From NCBI GenBank assembly GCA_036804525.1, contig DAIRSE010000020.1:1-36163 (forward strand): 36,163 nucleotides of DNA, read 5' to 3'. Below the pieces are notes generated by a model. It was not told where the DNA came from. It saw nothing but the letters and a program-made list of their open reading frames with translations, and did no database searches. How positions within the stretch are numbered: the first letter of the stretch is position 1; each line of letters opens with the position of its first letter. Positions 15,234-23,203 of the stretch are shown here, in pieces. A program made the translations under genes and the position numbers. Source of the DNA: JBFLVT01 sp036804525 (GTDB lineage: Bacteria; Bacillota; Desulfotomaculia; Desulfotomaculales; JASEER01).

Positions 15234-15792
15234 AATCGTGATCGCCGGCGAGGGAGGCCAGGGCGTGCAGGCCGTAGCCGAAATTCTGGCTGAGGCAGCT
15301 TATGAATCAGGCAAGGAAGCCCTGTACATTCCCAATTTTGGGGTCGAGCAGCGCGGCGGGGTCAGCGTGGCGTTTCTGCAGATTGATGATAAACCGATCG
15401 GTTCGCCGAAGTTTGAAACAGGCGACATCGTTGTCGCCCTCAGCGAACGGGCTGTCGAGCGCACCGTCCGGTACGTGGGCCCGGAGAGCATTTTTGTTTA
15501 TGACACCCTGGCCGAGCCCCCACAAGATAACCTTCCCAAGCAGGCTAAGAAAATCCTGGCCATTCCGGGGGTCGAAATAGCCAAGAAAGAATTGCACCCT
15601 CGGGTCTTTAACATTCTAATCATGGGTGCCGTCATCGGGGCCACCAAGGTCGTGGAAATCGACAGCGCCAAGCGGGCGATCGAGAAGAGGCTGGGGTATA
15701 AGTTTGAAAAGAATCCACAGCTTAGAGAGCTGAATCACCGGGCCATGGAGCGCGGGATGGAGCTTGTCGGGCAGGTCTTGCAAGGAGGTTAA
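15217..15792 (+). CDS. korC: 2-oxoacid:ferredoxin oxidoreductase gamma subunit
   Basis: The 191-aa gamma subunit opens with MAKPVRIVIAGEGGQGVQ, the glycine-rich signature of the POR/KOR gamma domain. NFGVEQRGGVSVA follows, where substrate CoA is bound in characterised family members. The start ATG 15217 lies 6 nt after AAGGGG (15205-15210), while ATG 15211 directly abuts that site. The gene overlaps the end of korB and is followed 6 bp later by korD. Length and motif order fit the separate-gamma type of enzyme. Confidence 0.92.
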   Translation: MAKPVRIVIAGEGGQGVQAVAEILAEAAYESGKEALYIPNFGVEQRGGVSVAFLQIDDKPIGSPKFETGDIVVALSERAVERTVRYVGPESIFVYDTLAEPPQDNLPKQAKKILAIPGVEIAKKELHPRVFNILIMGAVIGATKVVEIDSAKRAIEKRLGYKFEKNPQLRELNHRAMERGMELVGQVLQGG

Positions 15793-15798
15793 GCGGAT

Positions 15799-16098
15799 TT
15801 GGCAGGCTTTGAACCCATAACGCATAAAGTTCCTAAAGGGTCTTTCACCGTCTTCCCCGGCTTGTGCAAGGGGTGCGGGCTTTGTATCCAGAAATGTCCG
15901 AAACAGTGCTTGAACTGGTCCAAGGTCCTCGGTGTATACGGCACGCCGTCGGTGGAACCGACCGACGCTTGTATCTCGTGCGGGATCTGCGCTACCGTCT
16001 GTCCCGATGTGGCCATCCTGATCGAGCGCGACCGGGCGGCAAGAACTGCCCGCAAAAACGGCGAAGCCGAGGATGTGGTCCAAGAACCTGTGCATTAA
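15799..16098 (+). CDS. korD: Ferredoxin-like delta subunit of 2-oxoacid oxidoreductase
   Basis: A 99-aa protein with two [4Fe-4S] motifs, CKGCGLCIQKCP (23-34) and CISCGICATVCP (58-69), followed by an acidic-basic tail. This is the delta (ferredoxin) subunit that links the Kor active site to soluble ferredoxin. The TTG start at 15799 is set by AAGGAGG (15782-15788). It is the last gene of the cluster; a strong terminator follows at once. Unusually the delta gene is last, whereas many archaeal and bacterial sets place it first. Confidence 0.9.
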   Translation: MAGFEPITHKVPKGSFTVFPGLCKGCGLCIQKCPKQCLNWSKVLGVYGTPSVEPTDACISCGICATVCPDVAILIERDRAARTARKNGEAEDVVQEPVH

Positions 16099-16127
16099 AA
16101 AGGGAGACCCTCAGGTCTCTCTTTTTA
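16097..16127 (+). terminator. Rho-independent terminator of the kor operon
   Basis: A 13-bp stem (16097-16109 with 16114-16126, one G-U pair) with a 4-nt loop ends in TTTTT. It begins at the korD stop codon. The 215 bp to the next gene contain slipping repeats (GTAAGCAGTAAGC, CAATGTCCGATGCTCAATG) and no gene. Confidence 0.88.
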
Positions 16128-16343
16128 GGGTGTAAGCAGTAAGCTGCGGGACTCGAAGGCATTCTTCCCGTACGGAAAATACCAGTTTCATTGTTAGGGA
16201 ATCGGCCGGTCGCCTAATAGTTTTCAGTATTTAGCAGTAGGTGTCGCGGAGGAATCGGCATTGCCGGTTCCTAAATTATTTGGTGTTGGTATCCTGATTC
16301 TCAATGTCCGATGCTCAATGCTTAAAGTGGTCGGGGGGTTGAC

Positions 16344-17762
16344 ATGGACCAGTTCCGCGCGCCTATTTACGAAGCGCTGGTCAGGCACCGGCGGCGGCGG
16401 TACGCCGGTTTTCACGTGCCGGCGCACGGTGGGGGCCGCGGCGCGTCCCGTGTTTTGCGGCGGGAAGGCGGCGGCTTGCTGGCGCTGGATTTGACCGAGC
16501 TACCCGGGCTCGACGACCTGTCCTGCCCGACAGGGCCCATCGCGCGGGCGCAGGAACTGGCCGCCGGGCTGTACGGCGCCGACCGCACCTTCTTCCTGGT
16601 TAACGGGAGCACGGCGGGTATCCAGGCGATGTTCATGGCCTGCCTGGGGACAGGCGACAAGGTCTTACTGCCGCGCCACATTCACAGGTCGGCGGTGGCG
16701 GGTTTGGTGCTGACGGGCGCCGATCCTGTCTATCTCCCTGCCGACGTCGACGAGTGGGGACTTCCCCTGCCGCCCGGAGAAGAAACGATCGCCGCCTGTC
16801 TTCAACGGCATCAAGACCTGCGGGCGGTGTTCCTCGTTCATCCCACTTATTTCGGCCGTTCCGCCCTGAGCAAAGGTGTTGTTGATCGCATCCATTCCCG
16901 CGGCATTCCGCTTCTTGTGGACGAGGCGCATGGGGCGCTTTTCCCTTTTCACCCAGACCTGCCCCGCCCGTCGCTGGGACAGGGCGCCGACGCCTGCGTT
17001 ATGAGCGTGCACAAAATGGGCGGGGCACTGACACAGGCCTCAATGCTCCACGTTCGGCGCGGGTTGGTTGATGAGGGAAGATTGGCCCGGGCGGTCAAGC
17101 TCCTGCAGACCTCAAGTCCGTCCTACCTGTTGCTGATGTCCCTCGACCTGGCCCGCCGCGAACTGGCTCTGCGGGGGGAGACACTGACCCGGAAAGCGAT
17201 CGGGATGGCGGCGCAGTTGCGGACCGGGCTCCGCGCCATACCGGGGGTGGAAGTCCAGGAATGGCCCCCGGGCCGGCAGGATCCGTTGAAGGTCTTTTTC
17301 TCGCTGCGGTCGCGGGGAATGGACGGGTATTTACTGTCGTCTGTCCTTGAGCGCAAGTACCGCGTCAACGTCGAGCTGGCCACGGCGACCGGGGTCCTTG
17401 CCGTCGTCGGGCTGGGCACGGGACTGCCGGAGGTGCGCGCCCTGTTGCGGGCTGTTCGTGAGCTGGCAGAACGGAAGTGGAAGGGGATTGTGTATAACAT
17501 TCACCCCGCTTTCCCGCCGCGGCGCATGACGCCCCGGGAGGCCTGGACGGCACCATGGAAAACCGTCAGGATCGAAGAGGCCGCCGGCAAGGTGGCGGCA
17601 GAGACGCTGAGCATCAGCCCGCCGGGGGTCCCCCTGCTGATTCAAGGTGAAGAGGTAACCCCGGAAATGGTAGAATACATGCTAGAGCTGCGAAAGTTAA
17701 GAATTCCTCTCCTGGGAGACGAAGGAACGCTTTCGACCATCAAGGTCGTTGATGAGGGATAA
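16344..17762 (+). CDS. yaaO: Orn/Lys/Arg decarboxylase-family PLP enzyme (YaaO-like)
   Basis: A 472-aa fold-type I PLP enzyme of the short Orn/Lys/Arg decarboxylase group; Bacillus SpeA and YaaO are the reference members. Seen: N-terminal YAGFHVPAHGGGRG, the cofactor-contact stretch FFLVNGSTAGIQA, the aspartate motif LLVDEAHGALFPF, and the Schiff-base lysine Lys224 in SVHKMGG. It probably decarboxylates arginine, lysine or ornithine to a polyamine precursor, but the substrate is not readable. The ATG at 16344 follows a G-rich site (16333-16338). It overlaps nothing but ends 1 bp before tmk, as in the Bacillus yaaO-tmk arrangement. Confidence 0.92.
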   Translation: MDQFRAPIYEALVRHRRRRYAGFHVPAHGGGRGASRVLRREGGGLLALDLTELPGLDDLSCPTGPIARAQELAAGLYGADRTFFLVNGSTAGIQAMFMACLGTGDKVLLPRHIHRSAVAGLVLTGADPVYLPADVDEWGLPLPPGEETIAACLQRHQDLRAVFLVHPTYFGRSALSKGVVDRIHSRGIPLLVDEAHGALFPFHPDLPRPSLGQGADACVMSVHKMGGALTQASMLHVRRGLVDEGRLARAVKLLQTSSPSYLLLMSLDLARRELALRGETLTRKAIGMAAQLRTGLRAIPGVEVQEWPPGRQDPLKVFFSLRSRGMDGYLLSSVLERKYRVNVELATATGVLAVVGLGTGLPEVRALLRAVRELAERKWKGIVYNIHPAFPPRRMTPREAWTAPWKTVRIEEAAGKVAAETLSISPPGVPLLIQGEEVTPEMVEYMLELRKLRIPLLGDEGTLSTIKVVDEG

Positions 17763-17763
17763 T

Positions 17764-18378
17764 TTGAGAGGACTGTTTATTGTTTTCGAGGGGATCGACG
17801 GGGCAGGGAAGTCGACTCAGCTGGGGCTTCTCAGCAAGACGCTGCAGGAGAGGAGTTACCCCGTGCTGGTCACCCGTGAACCTGGCGGAACCCGGCTGGG
17901 AGAGGCCATCCGGGGACTTTTGCTTGACCCTGCTTACACCCAAATGGCAGAGCAGGCCGAGGCTTTTCTGTACGCCGCCGCGCGGGCCCAGTGCGTCCGG
18001 GAAGTTATTGTCCCGGCCCTGGACCGGGGGTACTATGTCCTGTGCGACCGTTACGCCGATTCCACCCTTGCTTACCAGGGGTTCGGGCGTGGGTTGGACC
18101 TTGAGTTCCTGCGCCGGCTCAACGACCTGGCGACGGGAGGGGTCTACCCGGATCTTACGGTGATTCTCGACCTCGACGTAGATCTGGCCGAAAAACGTAT
18201 GACCGGGGTCCGGGACCGGATGGAACTGGAGCAAAAGGCCTTCTACCACCGCGTCCGGCAGGGCTACCTGGAACTGGCGGCGCAGCGTCCACAAGCCTAC
18301 CAGGTCCTGGACGCGGCGGCCGGCCCCGCGGAACTCGCGGCCGTGATCCTGGCCAGGGTGGAGGGCTTGCGGCCTTGA
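17764..18378 (+). CDS. tmk: Thymidylate kinase
   Basis: Phosphorylates dTMP to dTDP in the cytoplasm, an essential step of dTTP synthesis. The 204-aa product has a P-loop (FEGIDGAGKST, 8-18), the TREPGGT dTMP contact, DRYADSTLAYQGFGRG, and a LID region. The TTG at 17764, one base after the yaaO stop, aligns with the known N-terminus of Bacillus Tmk (M-x-G-L-F-I). GAGGG lies 6 nt upstream. ATG 17752 and TTG 17749 are in-frame alternatives adding four or five residues. It overlaps holB through a TTGA junction. Confidence 0.95.
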   Translation: MRGLFIVFEGIDGAGKSTQLGLLSKTLQERSYPVLVTREPGGTRLGEAIRGLLLDPAYTQMAEQAEAFLYAAARAQCVREVIVPALDRGYYVLCDRYADSTLAYQGFGRGLDLEFLRRLNDLATGGVYPDLTVILDLDVDLAEKRMTGVRDRMELEQKAFYHRVRQGYLELAAQRPQAYQVLDAAAGPAELAAVILARVEGLRP

Positions 18379-19367
18379 AGTTTTCTGACGTCTTGGGGCA
18401 AAAGATTGCCAAACGCTCACTGCAGGCGGTTCTTTCCAGCGGGCGGGTGGCCCAGGCTTACCTTTTTTGGGGGATGCCGGGGGTGGGCAAGAGGACGCTG
18501 GCCCGCGTCTTTGCGCGCGCCCTGCTCTGTGAAGGCCTTGAACCCAAAGGTGCCTGCGGAGAATGCCGCGCCTGCCGCCTGGCTGCCGCCGGCAGCCACC
18601 CGGACTGGCACGTCCCCGGCGGCGGCGACCTGACCCTCGGTATCGCCGATGTCCGCGGCCTGCAGCAGGCCCTGCGCTATAAACCATACGGCCGGCGCCA
18701 CGTGGTGTCTCTGGAAAGGGCGGAGAGGCTGACCCTGGAGGCGGCCAACGCCCTGCTCAAAATCCTTGAGGAACCCGGCGGCGAGGTGGTGTTTGTCCTT
18801 ACCGCCGACCGCCCGGAGGCCGTCCCTGCAACTGTCCGTTCCCGCTGCCTGCATTTGCCCTGCCGCCCGCTGAGCCGCAGTGAAGTTTTAAGGGGCCTGG
18901 AACAAGCCGGGATTGACGGCCCGCGTGCCGCTCTCCTGGCCGCGCGTGCCGGGGGGAGCCTGGGCCGGGCCCTGGAACTGGCCGCGGGGGACGGCAAGGA
19001 TGCCGAACCTTACAGGGCTATGGTTAGGTGGGCCGGGGAGATAGGCAAACTTAAGGTAGTGAGGCTCCTGGAGATCGCCGAGGAATTCGGGAGCCGGGAA
19101 ACGGCCGATAAAAGACTGGAGTTTCTGCTCTACTGGTTGCGGGACGTCTTACTCTGGAAGGAGACGGCCAGTGAAGAGACAATTGTTAATATCGGGGACT
19201 TGGCCGAAATCCAGCGCCAGAGCGCTTTCTTCACGAGTCTGGAGTTGGCTGCGGGTATCAGGGCCGTTGAGAAGGCCAGGCAGCTTCTGGCGGCGAATGT
19301 CAACCCGCAGCTCGTCATCGACAACCTGTTGCTGAAACTGAACTCTATCGTTAGTCGTCCTTTTTAA
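18375..19367 (+). CDS. holB: DNA polymerase III delta-prime subunit
   Basis: Delta-prime is the stator subunit of the clamp loader. The 330-aa protein has a P-loop-like GMPGVGKRT (33-41), zinc cysteines Cys52, 61, 64, 67, the stretch ANALLKILEEP, and the SRC motif (VRSRCLHL). These are typical of HolB/DnaX-type AAA+ folds. The TTG start overlaps the tmk stop (TTGA), so the two are co-translated. In Bacillus yaaQ (darA) and yaaR lie between tmk and holB; here they are absent. Degenerate GGATGTCGGGTATCGGAT-like repeats follow the stop codon. Confidence 0.94.
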   Translation: MKFSDVLGQKIAKRSLQAVLSSGRVAQAYLFWGMPGVGKRTLARVFARALLCEGLEPKGACGECRACRLAAAGSHPDWHVPGGGDLTLGIADVRGLQQALRYKPYGRRHVVSLERAERLTLEAANALLKILEEPGGEVVFVLTADRPEAVPATVRSRCLHLPCRPLSRSEVLRGLEQAGIDGPRAALLAARAGGSLGRALELAAGDGKDAEPYRAMVRWAGEIGKLKVVRLLEIAEEFGSRETADKRLEFLLYWLRDVLLWKETASEETIVNIGDLAEIQRQSAFFTSLELAAGIRAVEKARQLLAANVNPQLVIDNLLLKLNSIVSRPF

Positions 19368-19428
19368 CAAAGGTTGCGGATGTCGGGTATCGGATAGCTG
19401 GATGTGGCGTTTTTGGGGAGGGAATGTA

Positions 19429-20235
19429 TTGACAGGTAAAATCGTTGGCGTCCGGTTTAAGCCGGCCGGTAAGATATATTATTTTGACCCCGGGTACCTG
19501 GAACTTGCGCCGGGCGACGGAGTGATCGTGGAGACAGTCAGGGGCATAGAGTACGGTACCGTCGTTACAAGCCCCGCCGGGCGGCCGATCGATCCCGAGC
19601 AGCCCCTGAAACCGGTGATCCGCAAGGCCGATGCCGAGGACTTGAAGCGCCTCGCCCTCAACAAGGAGAAGGAGAAAGAGGCCGCGCGGATCTGCCAGGA
19701 CAAGATCGCCGCTCACGGGCTGCCGATGAAGCTTGTCGACGTCGATTACACCTTCGACGGGAGCAAGATCATCTTCTACTTCACGGCTGAGGGCAGGATC
19801 GATTTCCGGGAGCTTGTCCGCGACTTGGCCGCCGTTTTCCGCACCCGCATCGAGCTCAGGCAGATCGGCGTGCGGGACGAGGCCAAGATGATAGGGGGGC
19901 TCGGGTGCTGCGGCCGTGAGCTCTGCTGCGCCTCGTTCCTGCAGGAGTTTACGCCCGTTTCGATCAGGATGGCCAAGGACCAGAACCTCTCGCTGAACCC
20001 CGCCAAGATATCCGGTATTTGCGGGCGTTTGATGTGCTGTTTGAAATACGAGAACGAGGCCTATGAAGACGCCCGGGAAGGTTTCCCGGACAGCGGGACC
20101 AAGGTGATTACGCCGCTGGGCGAGGGCAAAGTGACAGGGGTCAACATCTTTAAGAAGACGGTCAGCGTGGAGCTGAAGGAATCCAAACACACGAAAGAGT
20201 TCCCGCTGCCCGAGATACAGATTATCGAGAAATGA
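19429..20235 (+). CDS. ricT: PSP1-domain protein RicT (YaaT)
   Basis: RicT, with RicA and RicF, forms an iron-sulfur complex that in Bacillus stimulates RNase Y-dependent mRNA maturation and affects sporulation, competence and biofilm. The 268-aa protein carries the PSP1 core: N-terminal GVRFKPAGKIYYFDPG, then two cysteine-rich blocks, GLGCCGRELCCASF and GICGRLMCCLKYE, that hold the cluster ligands. TTG 19429 lies 7 nt after GGGAGGG (19415-19421) and gives a normal family N-terminus. ATG 19402 would add an atypical nine residues. It overlaps rsmI by 4 nt (ATGA). Confidence 0.93.
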   Translation: MTGKIVGVRFKPAGKIYYFDPGYLELAPGDGVIVETVRGIEYGTVVTSPAGRPIDPEQPLKPVIRKADAEDLKRLALNKEKEKEAARICQDKIAAHGLPMKLVDVDYTFDGSKIIFYFTAEGRIDFRELVRDLAAVFRTRIELRQIGVRDEAKMIGGLGCCGRELCCASFLQEFTPVSIRMAKDQNLSLNPAKISGICGRLMCCLKYENEAYEDAREGFPDSGTKVITPLGEGKVTGVNIFKKTVSVELKESKHTKEFPLPEIQIIEK

Positions 20236-21089
20236 ACGATCAGCGGCCCGGAACGCTCTACCTGTGCGCAACCCCGATCGGCAACCTTGAGGACATCACT
20301 TTAAGGGCGTTAAGGATCCTTAAAGAAGTCGATCTCATTGCCGCCGAGGACACGCGGCAGACGCGGAAGCTGCTCCAGCATTACGGTATCCGCTCCCGCC
20401 TGACCAGCTATCACGCCCACAACCAGGGCCGCAAGGCTGACGAAATCTGGGCCGCCCTGGAGGCGGGGAAATCGGTGGCCGTCGTTTCCGATGCCGGCCT
20501 GCCGGGCATTTCCGACCCCGGGGCCCTGCTGGCGGCAGGAGCCGTCGAACGGGAGATACCGCTGGTCGTGGTCCCGGGTGCCTCGGCCCCGGTTGCGGCC
20601 CTGGTCGTCTCCGGGCTGCGGACCGGCCGTTTCGCTTTTGAGGGGTTCCTGCCCCGCAAGGGCCGCAAGAAACTGCTCGAGGAGCTGGCTCTGGAAAAGC
20701 GGACCCTGATTTTCTTTGAATCCCCGAACCGCGTCCTGAAGACGCTGGAGGAACTGCGCGCGGTTTTCGGCGAGCGCAGGGTGGCTGTGGCCAGGGAGCT
20801 TACCAAGCTGCACGAGGAGGTCTTTCGCGGTACTTTAAGCGCAGCGCTGGAACATTTTCGAGCCAACCCGCCGCGTGGAGAGTTTACCCTGGTGGTGGAG
20901 GGGAACACCGCTCCGGCTGCGGAAACGGTAACTGCGGGTGTGGATCCGGTGGCCGAGGTGGAACAACTGGTGGAGGGCGGCACAGACCGCCGCGAGGCCA
21001 TCAGGCTGGTTGCCCGTAAGCTGGGTATTCCAAAACGGGAAGTCTACGCCCGGGTGGCCGGGAGGGGGTTGACTCCGCAAGAACGCTAA
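20232..21089 (+). CDS. rsmI: 16S rRNA 2'-O-methyltransferase RsmI
   Basis: RsmI methylates the ribose 2'-O of C1402 in 16S rRNA using S-adenosylmethionine. The 285-aa product shows the SAM-dependent tetrapyrrole-methylase-like fold signatures: LYLCATPIGNLEDITLRAL (9-27), AEDTRQTRKLL, VVSDAGLPGISDPG and VVVPGASAPVAAL. The start ATG overlaps the ricT stop (ATGA). In Bacillus the same neighbour order (yaaT ... yabC/rsmI, then abrB on the opposite strand) is found. The gene ends at a bidirectional terminator. Confidence 0.96.
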   Translation: MNDQRPGTLYLCATPIGNLEDITLRALRILKEVDLIAAEDTRQTRKLLQHYGIRSRLTSYHAHNQGRKADEIWAALEAGKSVAVVSDAGLPGISDPGALLAAGAVEREIPLVVVPGASAPVAALVVSGLRTGRFAFEGFLPRKGRKKLLEELALEKRTLIFFESPNRVLKTLEELRAVFGERRVAVARELTKLHEEVFRGTLSAALEHFRANPPRGEFTLVVEGNTAPAAETVTAGVDPVAEVEQLVEGGTDRREAIRLVARKLGIPKREVYARVAGRGLTPQER

Positions 21090-21100
21090 AACAGAGCTAA

Positions 21101-21142
21101 ACCAAAAAGAGAGGCTTTTTGGACCTCTCTTTTTGGTGTTTT
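21101..21142. terminator. Bidirectional terminator between rsmI and abrB
   Basis: A 14-bp stem pairs ACCAAAAAGAGAGG (21101-21114) with 21124-21137. T-runs lie on both sides in the respective directions, so it can serve rsmI (plus) and the convergent abrB-like gene (minus). Confidence 0.85.
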
Positions 21143-21165
21143 TCTAAAATTCGGTTTTAATGTCG

Positions 21166-21420
21166 TTAAATGGCCTGGGCCTTCTCATACATGGCCATGG
21201 CGCATTCCCGGCAAACCAGTTTGTTCTTGTAGTGTTGGACGTCGCCGGCGTTGCCGCAGAAAACACAAGCAGGCTCGTACTTCTTGAGGATGATCTTTTC
21301 GTTATCTACATAGATTTCCAGGGCGTCCTTCTCTTCGATTCCCAGCGTGCGCCGCAATTCGATGGGAATAACCACCCGTCCCAGCTCGTCCACCTTCCGT
21401 ACAATACCTGTAGATTTCAA
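21166..21420 (-). CDS. abrB: AbrB-like transition-state regulator with C-terminal CXXC pairs
   Basis: The 84-aa protein starts MKSTGIVRKVDELGRVVIPI and continues RRTLGIEEKDALEIYVD, nearly the N-terminal swapped-hairpin DNA-binding domain of Bacillus AbrB. From residue 52 it differs: Cys52, Cys55, Cys70 and Cys73 (CVFC, CREC) suggest a small zinc-binding module in place of the AbrB oligomerisation domain. TTG 21420 is preceded on the minus strand by GGGGAGGGG. The longer open frame to 21600 is leader sequence. Function is probably transition-state or sporulation control, as in relatives. It is monocistronic and diverges from metG. Confidence 0.9.
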   Translation of the reverse strand: MKSTGIVRKVDELGRVVIPIELRRTLGIEEKDALEIYVDNEKIILKKYEPACVFCGNAGDVQHYKNKLVCRECAMAMYEKAQAI

Positions 21421-21484
21421 CGCTTCCCCTCCCCAAAGAATAAAATGAGTCCTTCGACAAAGTCCAACAAAATATTGCAAGTAA

Positions 21485-21513
21485 ATGGTACCAAGCATTC
21501 CATTATAAGTCAA
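21485..21513 (-). promoter_or_regulatory. Candidate sigma-A promoter of the abrB-like gene
   Basis: On the minus strand TTGACT (21513-21508), a 17-nt spacer and TACCAT (21490-21485) form a plausible sigma-A promoter. It would give a leader of nearly 60 nt. A perfect TATAAT lies directly after the TTGACT and could instead serve as a -10 with a weaker -35. Confidence 0.45.
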
Positions 21514-21593
21514 TACCTTTTTGCCATTTTCCTGGCATAACTTGACAGGTTTTTCTATTCTCAGCGCAACCACTTTGTACGTTCCGGGAAAGC

Positions 21594-21623
21594 TTGACAA
21601 TAAAGAGCCAACTCAGGTAGAAT
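21594..21623 (+). promoter_or_regulatory. Sigma-A promoter of metG
   Basis: TTGACA (21594-21599), an 18-nt spacer and TAGAAT (21618-21623) match the sigma-A consensus well (6/6 and 5/6). It lies 35 bp before the metG start, leaving little room for a leader riboswitch or T-box. Confidence 0.7.
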
Positions 21624-21658
21624 TGTCGCGACACTTACAAAAGAAGGAAGGATTGGTC

Positions 21659-23203
21659 TTGGCCAAACCGACGTTCTACATCACGACACCCATTTACTAC
21701 CCGAGCGATAACCTCCATATCGGGCATGCCTATACCACGGTGGCGGCTGACGCGGTGGCGCGCTTCAAGCGGCTGACGGGATACGACGTCTGGTTTCTCA
21801 CCGGTTCCGACGAGCATGGCCAGAAGATCGAGCGCGCGGCCAAAAGCCACGGCGAAAGCCCCCAGGAGTACGTGGACAAGATCGTGGCCGGCTTTAAACG
21901 TCTTTGGGAACGGCTTGGCATAGAGTACTCCGATTTCATCCGGACCACCGAAGAGCGCCACAAGAGGGTGGTGGCCGAGATTTTTACCAAGCTGTACGAG
22001 CAGGGAGACATCTACAAGGCGACGTACGAAGGATGGTACTGCACGCCCTGCGAGACTTTCTGGACCGAGCGCCAGCTGAATGAGGGAAACTGCCCGGACT
22101 GCGGGCGCCCGGTGGAATTGACCCAGGAGGAGAGTTACTTTTTCCGCCAGTCCAAGTATGCCGACAGGCTCCTGGAGTACATCGAAGCCAACCCCGGGTT
22201 TATCCAGCCGCTCACCCGGCGCAATGAGGTCGTCAGCTTCATCAAGCAGGGGCTGGAAGACCTCTGCGTCTCCAGGACGACCTTCGACTGGGGCATCCCG
22301 GTTCCCTTTGACAAGCGGCACGTAATCTACGTGTGGGTCGACGCCCTGACCAACTACATCTCGGCTCTGGGCTACAACAGCGAGGACTCCAGTCTTTACG
22401 ACCGGTACTGGCCCGCTGACGTCCACCTGGTCGGCAAGGACATCGTGCGCTTTCACTGCATCATCTGGCCGATCATCCTGATGGCCGCCGGCATCCCGCT
22501 GCCCAAGCGGGTGGTCGGGCACGGCTGGCTGCTCCTGGAGAGCGGGAAGATGTCCAAGTCCAAGGGGAACGTTATTGATCCCCACGTTCTGATTGACAAG
22601 TACGGGGTCGACGCGATCAGGTACTATCTCCTCCGCGAGCTGCCCTTTGGGGCCGACGGCTACTATTCCGAGGAAGCCCTGATCAACAGGATCAACATTG
22701 ACCTGGCCAACGACCTGGGAAACCTCTTGAGCCGCCTGACGGCGATGATTACCAAGTATCTGGGGACGGTACTCGAAGCCCCGGCGGTACAAGACCCGCT
22801 TGACGACGAGCTGATCGCCGTCGCCCTGGACGCCCCCGGTGAAGTGGCCCGGTGCGTCGACAGCCTGGAGCTTTCGAATGCCCTGGCTGCAGTCTGGCGC
22901 CTGGTGTCGCGGGCTAACAAGTACATTGAGGAAACGGCTCCCTGGAGCCTGGCTAAGGACCCGGGGCAGAGGAAGCGCCTGGCTACCGTCCTCTACAACC
23001 TGGCCGAAGCCTATCGTTTCATTACGATTATGCTGACGCCGTTCATGCCCGGCTTTGCCGCCCGCGCCTGGCAGCAGCTCGGCCTTGCCGGCCGCCCGGA
23101 CCTGCAGACCTGGGACTCGCTGACGTGGGGCCGGACGCCCGCGGGGACAAGGATTGCCCGCGGCGAGCCGCTTTTCCCGCGGATCGAGGTCGAGGCTAAA
23201 TAG
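21659..23203 (+). CDS. metG: Methionyl-tRNA synthetase
   Basis: Charges initiator and elongator tRNA-Met. The 514-aa class I synthetase has HIGH at 20-23, a zinc knuckle (Cys128/Cys131 with a later CPDC pair) and KMSKS at 297-301, then the anticodon-binding helical domain. It lacks the C-terminal tRNA-binding (EMAP-like) domain found in the longer Bacillus enzyme, so it belongs to the short form. TTG 21659 lies 7 nt after AGAAGGAAGG; TTG 21653 is also possible. The upstream frame to 21521 is promoter DNA. tatD begins at the next base after the stop. Confidence 0.96.
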   Translation: MAKPTFYITTPIYYPSDNLHIGHAYTTVAADAVARFKRLTGYDVWFLTGSDEHGQKIERAAKSHGESPQEYVDKIVAGFKRLWERLGIEYSDFIRTTEERHKRVVAEIFTKLYEQGDIYKATYEGWYCTPCETFWTERQLNEGNCPDCGRPVELTQEESYFFRQSKYADRLLEYIEANPGFIQPLTRRNEVVSFIKQGLEDLCVSRTTFDWGIPVPFDKRHVIYVWVDALTNYISALGYNSEDSSLYDRYWPADVHLVGKDIVRFHCIIWPIILMAAGIPLPKRVVGHGWLLLESGKMSKSKGNVIDPHVLIDKYGVDAIRYYLLRELPFGADGYYSEEALINRINIDLANDLGNLLSRLTAMITKYLGTVLEAPAVQDPLDDELIAVALDAPGEVARCVDSLELSNALAAVWRLVSRANKYIEETAPWSLAKDPGQRKRLATVLYNLAEAYRFITIMLTPFMPGFAARAWQQLGLAGRPDLQTWDSLTWGRTPAGTRIARGEPLFPRIEVEAK

